A DNA stretch of 64,000 nt from Candidatus Omnitrophota bacterium (lineage in GTDB: Bacteria > Omnitrophota > Gorgyraeia > JAUYCX01), in contig JAUYCX010000035.1 of assembly GCA_030692045.1 (NCBI GenBank), positions 124,001-188,000 of the forward strand. The letters are read 5' to 3'. Positions 1-8,726 of the stretch are shown here, in pieces. The translations under genes were made by a program, and so were the position numbers. The notes under the pieces are model-generated. The model searched no databases and was not told the DNA's origin. It was given only the letters and a program-made list of their open reading frames with translations. Position 1 is the first letter of the stretch. Each line of letters opens with the position of its first letter.

Positions 1-2
1 CA

Positions 3-206
3 ATTGATGCACAAGGGAAAAAAATTTTAGAAGCAAAGGATAAAATTTATCAATTCTTGCACAATGCTCAATCGGATAAATTAGTTAAGGACCATACTTA
101 CGCTGGTAAAACAGTCATTATTACCGGAAAGATTTATCCTGAGGCAAATATTATAGAAGTTAATTTTTTCAAAGAGAAAAAAGTAAAGGGAGGTAAGGTT
201 AAATGA
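3..206 (+). CDS. C-terminal part of an unidentified protein (cut by window start)
   Basis: An open frame enters from the left edge and ends at a TGA that overlaps the next ATG (ATGA), giving 67 visible residues. The visible part has a helical, lysine-rich stretch, then a beta-rich segment (AGKTVIITGKIYPEANIIEV), and a basic tail. The alternating hydrophobic pattern is compatible with a small OB-like domain, but I do not recognise the family. The overlap indicates co-transcription with the porin gene that follows. Its N-terminus, and so any signal peptide, lies outside the window. Confidence 0.6.
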   Translation: MDAQGKKILEAKDKIYQFLHNAQSDKLVKDHTYAGKTVIITGKIYPEANIIEVNFFKEKKVKGGKVK

Positions 207-1501
207 GAAGAGCATTTATAGTTATTATGGTTTTAGCGTTTATTTTCACCTTCGCGCAAAAAGGATTTACAGATTCTCAGGAAGAGATACAGGCATTAAA
301 ACATCAGGTTAAGGAATTGATGACGCGTATTGAAAAATTAGAGCAGGACCAAGCAAAATCAAAAGAAGTTGTAGCCGCGACAAAAGAAGATGTTACTAAG
401 GTTAAAGATGCAGCTAGCCGTGTAGATTTAAGCAATGCCTTATCCAAACTAAAACTAAAAGGCAGATGGGCAGCGGGTTATTATGCTTCTGGTAAAGCTG
501 GTTCCTATCCAGATGGCTCTTTTGAAATCCCTGAAGGCAAGATTCAGTTTGCCTTTGAGCCAGATAAGATAAATACAATTGTGATGAGATTTAATGTGAA
601 TAATGCAACTGCTCAAGTTCCCTTGATGGATTATTTTTATTTGCAGTCAAAGGATTTCTTGCCATTTTTAAAGGATACGCCCTTTAGTTTAAATAGCCGC
701 TTAGGCAGATTTAAATTGGGTTTTGGCGAAGAAACCTGGTCAGATAACCCAGTAGAAAGCATTCTCCCTTCTAACTCAGCAGCAAAGACAGGAGCCTCTG
801 ATGAAGGTTTTGAATTGGCTGGTAAAATTAAATTAGACAAAATTAGATTAAAGCCATTGGGTTGGGTAGTTTCCATGAGTGATGGCAACAGCGGTGTGGG
901 TTCAGACTCTGGAGCAGCCAAGGCTTTTATGGGCAAGTTTAATTACTCACCCATTGACCCTTTGTATCTTTCTTTTAGTTACTATGACTCTGGTGATTTA
1001 AAAATTTCCAATTCAGAATTTTCCATTGCAGGTTTAGTTTCTCGGCCAACCGGCGCCACCAATTGGGAAAGAAGGGTTTGGGAATTTGATGCCAGATATG
1101 ATTTTGGCAAAGGCAAGAAGCCCTTAGACCCACCTGTTTATTCTGACAGTAAGGCAATTGTTAGGTTATCTTATGGACAGTTTCTTGACGATATCGATAA
1201 GTCAACTGGTTCTCCTAAAGAGCGAAATGGTGACTTCGCTTTTGTGGATGGTATCTATAATTTTAACAAAAAGATTTATGGTGCAGGAAGGATCAGTTTT
1301 GTGGAGTTGGACGACAATGTAACTGCTAGTTTAAATAGCGTAACCACAAGTTTATACGACCGTTTTTCTTTCGGCGGTGGTTATCGTTGGTCAGACAATA
1401 CAATTATTAAACTTAGTTACGATATAAATAAAAATACAGGAGTTAGCACAGAAGATGCAGACGATAATCTGCTTTCCGCGATTGTGGCTACACAGTTTTG
1501 A
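203..1501 (+). CDS. Outer-membrane porin with N-terminal coiled coil
   Basis: The 432-residue product starts with a signal peptide (basic MRR, then a hydrophobic run to about residue 23). A short heptad-like coiled coil follows (about residues 25-70, EEIQALKHQVKELMTRIEKL). The rest is rich in alternating aromatic and polar beta-strands, as in outer-membrane barrels. It ends in phenylalanine (VATQF), the usual C-terminal signature for barrel insertion. The RBS GGAGG lies 7 nt before the ATG. It directly precedes the molybdoenzyme operon, so it may let the electron acceptor or product cross the outer membrane. That link is inference from position; substrate specificity cannot be read. Confidence 0.75.
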   Translation: MRRAFIVIMVLAFIFTFAQKGFTDSQEEIQALKHQVKELMTRIEKLEQDQAKSKEVVAATKEDVTKVKDAASRVDLSNALSKLKLKGRWAAGYYASGKAGSYPDGSFEIPEGKIQFAFEPDKINTIVMRFNVNNATAQVPLMDYFYLQSKDFLPFLKDTPFSLNSRLGRFKLGFGEETWSDNPVESILPSNSAAKTGASDEGFELAGKIKLDKIRLKPLGWVVSMSDGNSGVGSDSGAAKAFMGKFNYSPIDPLYLSFSYYDSGDLKISNSEFSIAGLVSRPTGATNWERRVWEFDARYDFGKGKKPLDPPVYSDSKAIVRLSYGQFLDDIDKSTGSPKERNGDFAFVDGIYNFNKKIYGAGRISFVELDDNVTASLNSVTTSLYDRFSFGGGYRWSDNTIIKLSYDINKNTGVSTEDADDNLLSAIVATQF

Positions 1502-1569
1502 TGATGGTATAAATTACCAAGGTATAAACGCCAGTAATTTATCTACGCGGAGAGAGAAGGGGGGTAATT

Positions 1570-2442
1570 ATGAAAGATGCTTTATCAGAAAGCAAGTTAT
1601 CGCGTAAAGATTTCTTAAAATTAGGCTCGGCAGTTGGGCTGACTTTAGTTTCTTCGGCTATTCCTAAAACTGTTTTGGCAGCCACTGAGAAAAAGGATGA
1701 GGCTAAGATAAGATGGAAAAAAGGAGATGATATTCTTCTGCGTATGCAGGATGATTTAGCTCGCGCTTTAGCAAAGCCGACCGAAGAGCGTTCCTGGGCA
1801 ATGGTAATTGACATACGTAAGTGCGTAGGATGTTTTGCCTGCACCATTGCCTGTAAAGCAGAGAATGTGTCGCCTCCGGGTGTGGTTTATCGTCGAGTTC
1901 TCGATCTGGAAACAGGGAAATATCCAGAATTGCGCAGGGATTTTGTGCCAGTGCTTTGTAATCACTGCGAGAATGCTCCTTGTGTAACTGCTTGCCCGGT
2001 AAAAGCAACCATAAAGCGCCCTGACGGAATTGTGGATATGGACTATAAGCAGTGTATTGGTTGCCGCGCATGTCTTAATGCCTGTCCTTACGGAGCAAGG
2101 CAGTCAGACTTTGGTCAATTTTACACGGAGAAAACTCCTCATCTTCAAGATTATGAAATAAGGCCAGCATTTGAATATAAAAAAGAGTGGCCACGCAAAA
2201 AAGGAAAATCTCCGATTGGTAATGCACGAAAATGTCATTTCTGCATACATAGAATTGAACGCGGCGAATTGCCGGCTTGCGTTACTACCTGCGTGGGGAA
2301 AGCTACCTACTTTGGCGATAGAGATGATAAGGCAAGCTTAGTCAGCGAGCTAATTAATCAGAGTAAAGTCAAGAGGCTCAAAGAAAATCTTGGCACAAAG
2401 CCGAGGATTTATTATATTGGCCTTGAGGAGGTGCGGATATGA
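1570..2442 (+). CDS. Four-cluster [4Fe-4S] ferredoxin subunit of a molybdoenzyme (TtrB/PsrB/NrfC type)
   Basis: The 290-residue protein is the electron-transfer subunit that passes electrons from a membrane quinol anchor to a molybdopterin catalytic subunit. A Tat-like signal sits at residues 10-35 ([15 protein letters not shown]), but the pair is Arg-Lys rather than Arg-Arg. Cysteine groups for four clusters are visible: [37 protein letters not shown] and CHFC...CVTTC. The stop overlaps the ATG of the next gene. The B-C-A order matches ttrBCA (tetrathionate) and srdBCA (selenate) operons. The family is secure; the substrate is not. A periplasmic location is inferred. Confidence 0.85.
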   Translation: MKDALSESKLSRKDFLKLGSAVGLTLVSSAIPKTVLAATEKKDEAKIRWKKGDDILLRMQDDLARALAKPTEERSWAMVIDIRKCVGCFACTIACKAENVSPPGVVYRRVLDLETGKYPELRRDFVPVLCNHCENAPCVTACPVKATIKRPDGIVDMDYKQCIGCRACLNACPYGARQSDFGQFYTEKTPHLQDYEIRPAFEYKKEWPRKKGKSPIGNARKCHFCIHRIERGELPACVTTCVGKATYFGDRDDKASLVSELINQSKVKRLKENLGTKPRIYYIGLEEVRI

Positions 2443-3410
2443 GTCAGATAAGTTTAAGTCCTTTTGCCAATTTTAGCAGTGCGGTTCCTTGGGGATTATG
2501 GGTGGGGATTTATATCTGGTTGGTAGGGATTTCCGCAGGCAGTTTTTTATTTGTTTGCTGGGGCAGCCTTACGAATAACCTGCTTTTAAAAAAGATAACC
2601 AAATTGGGAATATTGCTTTCTTTGTCTACGCTTTTAGCAGGGCTTTTAAGTATACAGATTGACTTAGGCCGCATTGAGAGATTTTATAAGCTTTTTACAT
2701 CGCCAAGTCTTATTTCAGTTATGGCTTGGATGGTGTGGTTATACGCAGTTTATTTTGCGATTTTGTTAGTATCTCTTCGTGAATTTAAAAAAGAAATCCC
2801 GAAAAAATCATTTTCTTGTTTTGTTTTTTTATTCGCGCTGGCCATTCTTGTGGTAGAGAGTCTACTTTTCGCTAGACCCCCGGGTAAACATTGGCATTCC
2901 CCGATATTCCTTCTGCACTTTCTTACTTCGTCTTTAGTTTCTGCTATTGCAACAATAATGTTTATCGCAGGTATTTTATGTGCTAAAGATAAAAAGACAA
3001 ATTTGCTTAGCGGCTTGAGTAATATTGCCTTACCGCTCATAATTATCAATTTTGGCATAGAGTTAGTTGATATTCTGTTTTTAGGCGGCATAAGCCATTT
3101 GGGAAATTTGATTTTACTTTTGTGCAACATTATTATTATACTTCTTTTTGTAAAGAAAACCCCCATCTCTATAACCCTAGGTGCAGTCATGGCTTCTTTA
3201 GTTATATTGTTTTCAAAATATGTGGGCTTAATTTCTGCTCAGATAGTTGAGCCATTTAGGGGGTTCGCTATGGCATATATTGAGCCGCGGCTTCAATTTA
3301 GTTACACACCGACTGTTTTCGAATTTTTGGTTGGCATATTCTTGATGGGGTTAGCGGCAAGCCTATTTTATATTTTGTATAGAGTTTTCCCATTAACCAG
3401 GGAGGAATAA
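2439..3410 (+). CDS. NrfD/PsrC/TtrC-family quinol-oxidising membrane subunit
   Basis: The 323-residue protein consists of about eight to nine hydrophobic helices with short loops, as in the NrfD/PsrC family of membrane anchors that oxidise quinol and feed a periplasmic iron-sulfur subunit. It starts within the stop of the B subunit (ATGA) and ends 4 nt before the A subunit, so the three genes are one transcription unit. No haem-binding motif is apparent, which is normal for the family. Assignment rests on topology, length and context more than on a diagnostic motif. Confidence 0.8.
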   Translation: MSQISLSPFANFSSAVPWGLWVGIYIWLVGISAGSFLFVCWGSLTNNLLLKKITKLGILLSLSTLLAGLLSIQIDLGRIERFYKLFTSPSLISVMAWMVWLYAVYFAILLVSLREFKKEIPKKSFSCFVFLFALAILVVESLLFARPPGKHWHSPIFLLHFLTSSLVSAIATIMFIAGILCAKDKKTNLLSGLSNIALPLIIINFGIELVDILFLGGISHLGNLILLLCNIIIILLFVKKTPISITLGAVMASLVILFSKYVGLISAQIVEPFRGFAMAYIEPRLQFSYTPTVFEFLVGIFLMGLAASLFYILYRVFPLTREE

Positions 3411-3414
3411 GGCT

Positions 3415-6400
3415 ATGGAAGATAGTAATCAATTAAAGGAATTGTGTAATTACATCACAAAAGTTAAGCTCAGCCGTAAGAAATTTCTTAAGACTTCGGC
3501 GTTTCTGGGAGGGTCTTTGCTTTTGTTAAGCGATTTAGAGAAAGCCTATGCTCAGGTAAATAAATCTTTTTCAGGAGCTAACGCTCCTGAAAAAGAATAC
3601 GAACTTGCTAAAGCAGAGAATATCCTTTATACAGTATGCCTGCAATGTAATACTGGCTGCGGCATAAAGGCCAAACTACTTAATGGCCTCTTGGTAAAAA
3701 TCGAAGGCAATCCCTTTAGCCCCTGGACGCTTACTCCGCACCTGCCGTATAAAACTTCTACATTTGATACCACCAAGGTGGATGGAACAATTTGCCCCAA
3801 AGGTCAATCTGGCATACAGACGCTCTATGACCCCTATAGAATAGTTAAAGTTTTAAAACGCGCTGGAGCGCGGGGTTCCAATAAATGGCAGACAATTTCT
3901 TTTGAGCAGGCTATAAAAGAGGTTGTAGACGGAGGAAAAATTTTTGCAGAAATCGGTGAAGATAGGTACGTGGAAGGTTTTAAAGATGTTTGGAAATTAC
4001 GCGACGCCAAGATCTTAAAGGCAATGGCTAAGAAAGTCCAAGAAATACAAGACGAGAAAAATAAAGAGAAAAAAAAGGCCCTGGTCCAAGAATTTAAGAC
4101 TGAGTTCAAAGATTATCTCAACTCTCTTATTGACCCAGAGCATCCTGATTTAGGGCCGAAGAACAACCAGTTTGTTTTTATGTGGGGAAGGCTGAAGGCA
4201 GGGCGTTCAGAACTAATAGCGCGGTTTACTAAGGATGCTTTTGGTTCGGTTAATGCCCACGGACACACAACCGTTTGCCAGGGGTCTCTTTATTTTACAG
4301 GCAAGGCAATGAGTTTTCAGTGGGATTACGATGAAAAAGACGCTAAGATGAAATGGACAAACGAAAAGAAATTCTACTGGCAATGCGATACTGCAAATTC
4401 TGAATTTATTATCTTTGTAGGCGCTTCGCCTTTTGAAGCAAATTACGGTCCGCCGCTTAGGGTGGGTAAACTTACAGAGAATTTAGTTTCTGGTAAAGTA
4501 AAATTTGCAGTGATTGACCCGCGTTTTTCTAAGACCGCAGCTAAGGCTTGGAAATGGATTCCCGCCTTACCCGGCTCAGAAGGAGCCTTTGCCTTGGGAA
4601 TGATGCGTTGGATTATGGAAAATAAAAGATACGACGGCAAATATCTTTCCAATGCCAACAAAGCCGCGGCTACTTTAGACAAAGAGCCGACTTGGTGTAA
4701 TGCTACATGGTTAGTTAAGGTAGAGAATGGCGAGCCCGGCGCTTTCTTGCGTGGTTCGGATATCGGCAGAGCAAAACAAGTGCGCAACTTTATAGATAAA
4801 AAAACAGGCGAGGAAAAGCCCTACGAATTTGATAGTTTTGTGGTATTAAAGGATGGCTCGCCCAGGATGTTAGACCCCAATAGCGAAGAAAATCCAGTGG
4901 AAGGCAATTTATTTGTGGACACCCAGATAAATGGTATTAGAGTAAAGAGCGCATTCCAGATTCTTTATGAGCAGGCAATGGTTCGCTCTATAGAGGAATG
5001 GGCAGATATTTGCGGTGTAAGCTCTAAAGAAATTATAGAGCTTGCAGCGGAGTTTACCTCTCACGGCAAAAAGGCCGCGGCTGATATTCACCGCGGAGTA
5101 TCTCAGCATACCAATGGTTTTTACAATGTCTATGCCTGGTATTCCCTAAATCTTTTAATCGGTAATTTTGACTGGAAGGGAGGCATGTGTCAGCTTTCAA
5201 CCTACAACCATATAGGAGAAAAGGCAGGACAACCTTACAATTTTAAAGATATGCATCCGGGAAAGCTTTCTGGTTTCGGTGTCGATATAATCCGACAAGG
5301 TGATTATGAGAAATCCACAATATTTAGTGGCTCTCCGGCAAAAAGGCCATGGCAGCCAATTGCCAGCGATGTATATCAGGAGATTATTCCTTCAATTGGC
5401 GATGCCTATCCGTATCCCATAAAGATCTTGATGTCGTATATGGCGGCACCCACATATTCTCTCCCCGCAGGCCAAACCAATATCGAAATCCTGGCGGATA
5501 CTAATAAGGTTCCTTTGTATATCGCTAATGATATAACCATCGGCGTAACCTCGATGTATGCGGATTATATATTTCCTGATGTTTCATACCTAGAACGTTG
5601 GGAACTTCAGGGTTCGCATCCGTCAGTGCCTCATAAAGTTCAACCCATTAGGCAACCAGTGGTTTCTGCGCTTACCGATACAGTAAAGGTATTTGGAGAA
5701 GAAATGCCTTTATGCCTGGAGTCGCTAATTTTAGGCATAGCTGAGCAGCTTGGCCTTTCAGGTTTTGGAAAAGACGGCTTAGGTAAAGGCGTGGATTTTA
5801 AGAGACAAGAAGACTTTTATCTAAAGATGGTTGCCAACGTTGCTTTTGGCGAGAAAAAAGATGGTAGCGATAGCCTGCCGGATGCTGATGATAATGAGAT
5901 GGATTTGTTTATAAAGTCCCGCAGGCATTTGTCTCAGTCCGTATTTAACCTGCTTCGCTGGCAGGATGCTTGCGGGGCTCAATATTTTAGAAAGGTTATC
6001 TATGTCTTAAACCGGGGAGGCAGGTTTCAGGATTACGAAAAAGCATACGATAACGAGCAACTGAAGAATAAATACGGAAGACTTATTAACCTCTACTGCG
6101 AGAAAGTGGCAAAGTCGAAAAATGCGATGAATGGAAAACACTTTTTAGGCTTGGCTAGTTATTTCCCCATAACTGATGTTATGGGTAAGCTGATAGAAGA
6201 TGAAAAGAGCGGTTTTGATATGCATTTGATTACTTATCGGGAAATTAGCCAATGCAAGACAAGGACTGTAACAAACTATTGGCTTTTGGGGCTCTTGCCG
6301 GAAAACCACATCTTGGTTAACGCGAAAGATGCGTTGCGGCTGAATTTAAAGGACGGCAGGCGTGTAAAGGTAGTGTCTATTTCCAATCCCAAAGGCATTT

Positions 6401-6690
6401 GGGATTTGAAAAACGGCAGGCGCATACCAATGGTGGGAAAAGTGAAGGTAACGCAGGGTATTAGGCCTGGCATTGTTGCGTTTTCTTTAGGACACGGCAA
6501 CTGGGCAAATGGTTCAACTGATATAGTTATGGATAGAAGAGTTATAAAAGGAGACGGCCGTAGAAGTAAAGGAATTAATTGTAATGCCGCTATGCGCATA
6601 GACCCCTATTTAAAAAATACCTGCCTGTTGGATTTGGTAGGCGGCAGCGTTTCTTTTTATGATTCTAAGGTAAGGTTGGTTAAGGTATAA
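3415..6690 (+). CDS. Molybdopterin oxidoreductase catalytic subunit, tetrathionate/selenate-reductase-like (TtrA type)
   Basis: The 1091-residue protein has a Tat-like N-terminus (LSRKKFLKTSAFLGG, again Arg-Lys). A [4Fe-4S] site follows (Cys75, Cys78, Cys82, Cys127), then the molybdopterin domains and a C-terminal dinucleotide-binding domain (about 960-1091). Cys288 in the HTTVCQGS segment sits where this superfamily places the molybdenum ligand, which fits the cysteine-ligated Psr/Ttr/Arr group. The protein is longer than most relatives but near TtrA (about 1020). A charged insertion lies at about residues 170-245. Probably periplasmic, it reduces an oxyanion or sulfur compound. Tetrathionate, selenate, arsenate or polysulfide cannot be distinguished by eye. 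Confidence 0.8.
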   Translation: MEDSNQLKELCNYITKVKLSRKKFLKTSAFLGGSLLLLSDLEKAYAQVNKSFSGANAPEKEYELAKAENILYTVCLQCNTGCGIKAKLLNGLLVKIEGNPFSPWTLTPHLPYKTSTFDTTKVDGTICPKGQSGIQTLYDPYRIVKVLKRAGARGSNKWQTISFEQAIKEVVDGGKIFAEIGEDRYVEGFKDVWKLRDAKILKAMAKKVQEIQDEKNKEKKKALVQEFKTEFKDYLNSLIDPEHPDLGPKNNQFVFMWGRLKAGRSELIARFTKDAFGSVNAHGHTTVCQGSLYFTGKAMSFQWDYDEKDAKMKWTNEKKFYWQCDTANSEFIIFVGASPFEANYGPPLRVGKLTENLVSGKVKFAVIDPRFSKTAAKAWKWIPALPGSEGAFALGMMRWIMENKRYDGKYLSNANKAAATLDKEPTWCNATWLVKVENGEPGAFLRGSDIGRAKQVRNFIDKKTGEEKPYEFDSFVVLKDGSPRMLDPNSEENPVEGNLFVDTQINGIRVKSAFQILYEQAMVRSIEEWADICGVSSKEIIELAAEFTSHGKKAAADIHRGVSQHTNGFYNVYAWYSLNLLIGNFDWKGGMCQLSTYNHIGEKAGQPYNFKDMHPGKLSGFGVDIIRQGDYEKSTIFSGSPAKRPWQPIASDVYQEIIPSIGDAYPYPIKILMSYMAAPTYSLPAGQTNIEILADTNKVPLYIANDITIGVTSMYADYIFPDVSYLERWELQGSHPSVPHKVQPIRQPVVSALTDTVKVFGEEMPLCLESLILGIAEQLGLSGFGKDGLGKGVDFKRQEDFYLKMVANVAFGEKKDGSDSLPDADDNEMDLFIKSRRHLSQSVFNLLRWQDACGAQYFRKVIYVLNRGGRFQDYEKAYDNEQLKNKYGRLINLYCEKVAKSKNAMNGKHFLGLASYFPITDVMGKLIEDEKSGFDMHLITYREISQCKTRTVTNYWLLGLLPENHILVNAKDALRLNLKDGRRVKVVSISNPKGIWDLKNGRRIPMVGKVKVTQGIRPGIVAFSLGHGNWANGSTDIVMDRRVIKGDGRRSKGINCNAAMRIDPYLKNTCLLDLVGGSVSFYDSKVRLVKV

Positions 6691-6710
6691 AGGTAGTTAT
6701 AATATATGTG

Positions 6711-6751
6711 CTGCCCAGCCTCTGTTTAGTAGGGCTGGGCAGATTTTTGTT
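6711..6751 (+). terminator. Rho-independent terminator after the molybdoenzyme operon
   Basis: A perfect 10-bp inverted repeat (CTGCCCAGCC at 6711-6720 and GGCTGGGCAG at 6733-6742) is followed by ATTTTTGTT. It lies 20 nt after the stop of the catalytic subunit and separates this operon from the next promoter. Confidence 0.9.
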
Positions 6752-6777
6752 GTAGCTTACGGCCTTTGAGGTATAAT
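6750..6777 (+). promoter_or_regulatory. Promoter of the formate dehydrogenase / cofactor operon
   Basis: A perfect TATAAT at 6772-6777 has TTGTAG at 6750-6755, 16 bp upstream. It lies just past the terminator and about 55 nt before the receiver gene. The -35 is only moderate, and an alternative TTGTTG at 6747 has a longer spacer. Confidence 0.6.
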
Positions 6778-6831
6778 AAGTAAAATAAATCATTCAAGGC
6801 AAGCCTTATAAGCGACAAAGGTGGCAAGAAT

Positions 6832-7230
6832 ATGTCCAGAATTTTAATTATTGACGACGACCCCGATATTGTTGAAGCAATGCGAGTAGTTTTAGAGAGT
6901 AAAAATTACGAAGTTCTTAGTGCTAAGAATGGTGAAGAGGGTTTAAAAAAAGTTAAGATAAATAAACCAGATTTAATTATTTTAGATATTATGATGGATA
7001 CTGCTGATGAGGGCTTTGAGGTTGCTAGAGTTTTAAAGCAGGCCTCTGATTATAAAAATACGCCGATATTAATGTTGACAGCTATAAAAGAGAGAACAGG
7101 ATTTGATTTTAAAGATGAATCTGGCGATGAGGCTTGGCTTCCAGTTGATGATTATGCGGAGAAGCCACTTAAGCCAGAAGAATTGATTTCAAAAGTAGAG
7201 AATCTTTTAAGAAAGAGAGGAAAAGAATGA
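6832..7230 (+). CDS. Single-domain response regulator (receiver only)
   Basis: The 132-residue receiver domain has the acidic pocket D8-D10, the phospho-acceptor Asp52 (LIILDIMM) and the conserved Thr and Lys positions (MLTA; AEKP). There is no output domain, so it works by protein contact or phosphotransfer. A short insertion before the AEKP lysine resembles receivers often encoded beside hydrogenase and formate dehydrogenase clusters in anaerobes (recollection, not a search). It is the first gene of the operon, and its stop overlaps the tatA ATG. The histidine kinase at the operon end is a plausible partner. Confidence 0.85.
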   Translation: MSRILIIDDDPDIVEAMRVVLESKNYEVLSAKNGEEGLKKVKINKPDLIILDIMMDTADEGFEVARVLKQASDYKNTPILMLTAIKERTGFDFKDESGDEAWLPVDDYAEKPLKPEELISKVENLLRKRGKE

Positions 7231-7403
7231 GGATATTTGGAATTGGCATGCCAGAGTTACTAATTATACTTTTGATTTGTCTTTTAATCTTTGGTGCAGC
7301 TAAGCTTCCTGAGATAGGCAGAGCTTTAGGTAAGACTATAAAAGAGTTTAAGAAGTCATTAAAAGATATTGGTTCTGAAGACGAAGAAGAAAAGAAATCT
7401 TAA
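7227..7403 (+). CDS. tatA: Twin-arginine translocase subunit TatA
   Basis: A 58-residue frame starts at the ATG overlapping the receiver stop. It shows the TatA/E pattern: a short N-terminus, one membrane helix (PELLIILLICLLIFGA), the hinge and amphipathic helix (KLPEIGRALGKTIKEFKKS), and an acidic-basic tail. The length is typical of minimal TatA. tatC follows after 17 nt, and no TatB-like gene is visible, so this may be a TatA-TatC system in which TatA also plays the TatB role. It would export the Tat-type molybdoenzyme subunits encoded upstream. Confidence 0.88.
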   Translation: MRIFGIGMPELLIILLICLLIFGAAKLPEIGRALGKTIKEFKKSLKDIGSEDEEEKKS

Positions 7404-7420
7404 CTTCATTTAGACCTCTA

Positions 7421-8143
7421 ATGGACAAGCCTTTAAGTTTAGTTGAGCATCTTGAAGAGCTAAGAAAAAGGATTATTATTTGCGTAGTTTCTTTAGCAGT
7501 TGGCATCTTAGTTGGTTTCCCCTTTTCATCCCCAATTTTAAAAATTTTAAAATTACCCGCCAAAGGACTCATAGAAAAATTAGTTTTTTTTAGCCCCCAA
7601 GAGGCTTTTTTAATTTATATGAACATTGCCTTATTTTCTGGATTGGTAATTTCTTTGCCGGTGATACTTTATCAATTTTGGGCTTTTGTCCTGCCGGCTG
7701 TAGAGGAAAAACTAAGAAAGTATATAGGATTTTTTTTGTTTTTTTGTTTAATCTTTTTTATCTCTGGGTGCCTGTTTGCTTATTTTGTATTAATACCGCC
7801 CTCATTAAAATTCCTTTTAGGCTTTGCAAGCGGGGAGCTCGAACCAGTTATCTGCGCTAGTAAATATATTTCCTTTTTGCTTAGCCTCATATTAGGCTGC
7901 GGAGTGGTATTTCAAATGCCGGTATTGAGCTTTCTTTTAAGTAAAATCGGAATAATTAATGCTAAAATTTTAAGAAAAAAGTATAAGTATGCCTTAGTTA
8001 TGATTTTTATCATTGCGGCAGCTATTACGCCTACAACCGATATCTTCAACATGTTGGCCTTAGCAGTTCCCATGCTACTCCTTTATGAAATCAGTATCTG
8101 GATTTCCTTTTTAGCAGCCAATAAACAAAAAGTTAAAGAATGA
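7421..8143 (+). CDS. tatC: Twin-arginine translocase subunit TatC
   Basis: The 240-residue protein has six predicted membrane helices and begins with the TatC signature SLVEHLEELRKRI, the cytoplasmic site that recognises the Tat signal. Its size is normal for the family. It follows tatA directly and its stop overlaps mobA. Cargo encoded nearby includes the B and A subunits at 1570-6690. Both carry Arg-Lys instead of Arg-Arg, so this TatC is expected to tolerate a lysine in the motif. Confidence 0.93.
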   Translation: MDKPLSLVEHLEELRKRIIICVVSLAVGILVGFPFSSPILKILKLPAKGLIEKLVFFSPQEAFLIYMNIALFSGLVISLPVILYQFWAFVLPAVEEKLRKYIGFFLFFCLIFFISGCLFAYFVLIPPSLKFLLGFASGELEPVICASKYISFLLSLILGCGVVFQMPVLSFLLSKIGIINAKILRKKYKYALVMIFIIAAAITPTTDIFNMLALAVPMLLLYEISIWISFLAANKQKVKE

Positions 8144-8703
8144 ATGCCATAATTCTCGCAGGCGGAAAATCAAGAAGGATGGGTTTTGATAAGGCATTTA
8201 TAAAGATTGAAGGTATGCCTATCATAAAAAGAGAGCTAAGTTTATTAAAGAAAATTTTTAAGGAAGTTATTATTGTGACTAATGGTTTAGATAAATATAG
8301 AGGATTCAAAAAAGTAAGCATAATCAAGGATGTCATTCCTGAGCGAGGACCTTTAGGCGGGATATATTCTGGTTTGATTTCTTCTAATTCTCTTTATAAT
8401 TTCGTGGTTGCCTGTGATATGCCATTTATAAATGAAGCATTAATTAAGTATATGATTAAAAATAAAGAAAGCTACGACATTATACTTCCTAAGATTAACG
8501 GAAGGTATCATCCCCTTTTTGGAATTTATAACAAAAGGTGTCTACCGATTATAAAACATATGTTAGAGCAAAACAGGCTCAAAATCTCAGACATATTTTT
8601 AAAGTTAAAGTGTTATTTTATATCGAGAAAAAAAATTGAAGAATTTGACCAAGGTCTCCTTTCTTTGGTAAACATTAATACCAAGGACGACCTGCTATGG
8701 TAA
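8140..8703 (+). CDS. mobA: Molybdenum cofactor guanylyltransferase MobA
   Basis: The 187-residue protein has the nucleotidyltransferase start MNAIILAGGKSRRMGFDKAF (glycine-rich GTP loop plus Lys) and the metal-binding ACDMPF motif near residue 105. MobA joins GMP to molybdopterin to make the guanine dinucleotide form used by DMSO-reductase-family enzymes. Both molybdoenzymes in this window belong to that family. It begins inside the tatC stop (ATGA), tying cofactor maturation to Tat export and formate dehydrogenase in one operon. Confidence 0.92.
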   Translation: MNAIILAGGKSRRMGFDKAFIKIEGMPIIKRELSLLKKIFKEVIIVTNGLDKYRGFKKVSIIKDVIPERGPLGGIYSGLISSNSLYNFVVACDMPFINEALIKYMIKNKESYDIILPKINGRYHPLFGIYNKRCLPIIKHMLEQNRLKISDIFLKLKCYFISRKKIEEFDQGLLSLVNINTKDDLLW

Positions 8704-8726
8704 AAGAAAGGAATGGTGATTAAGAG

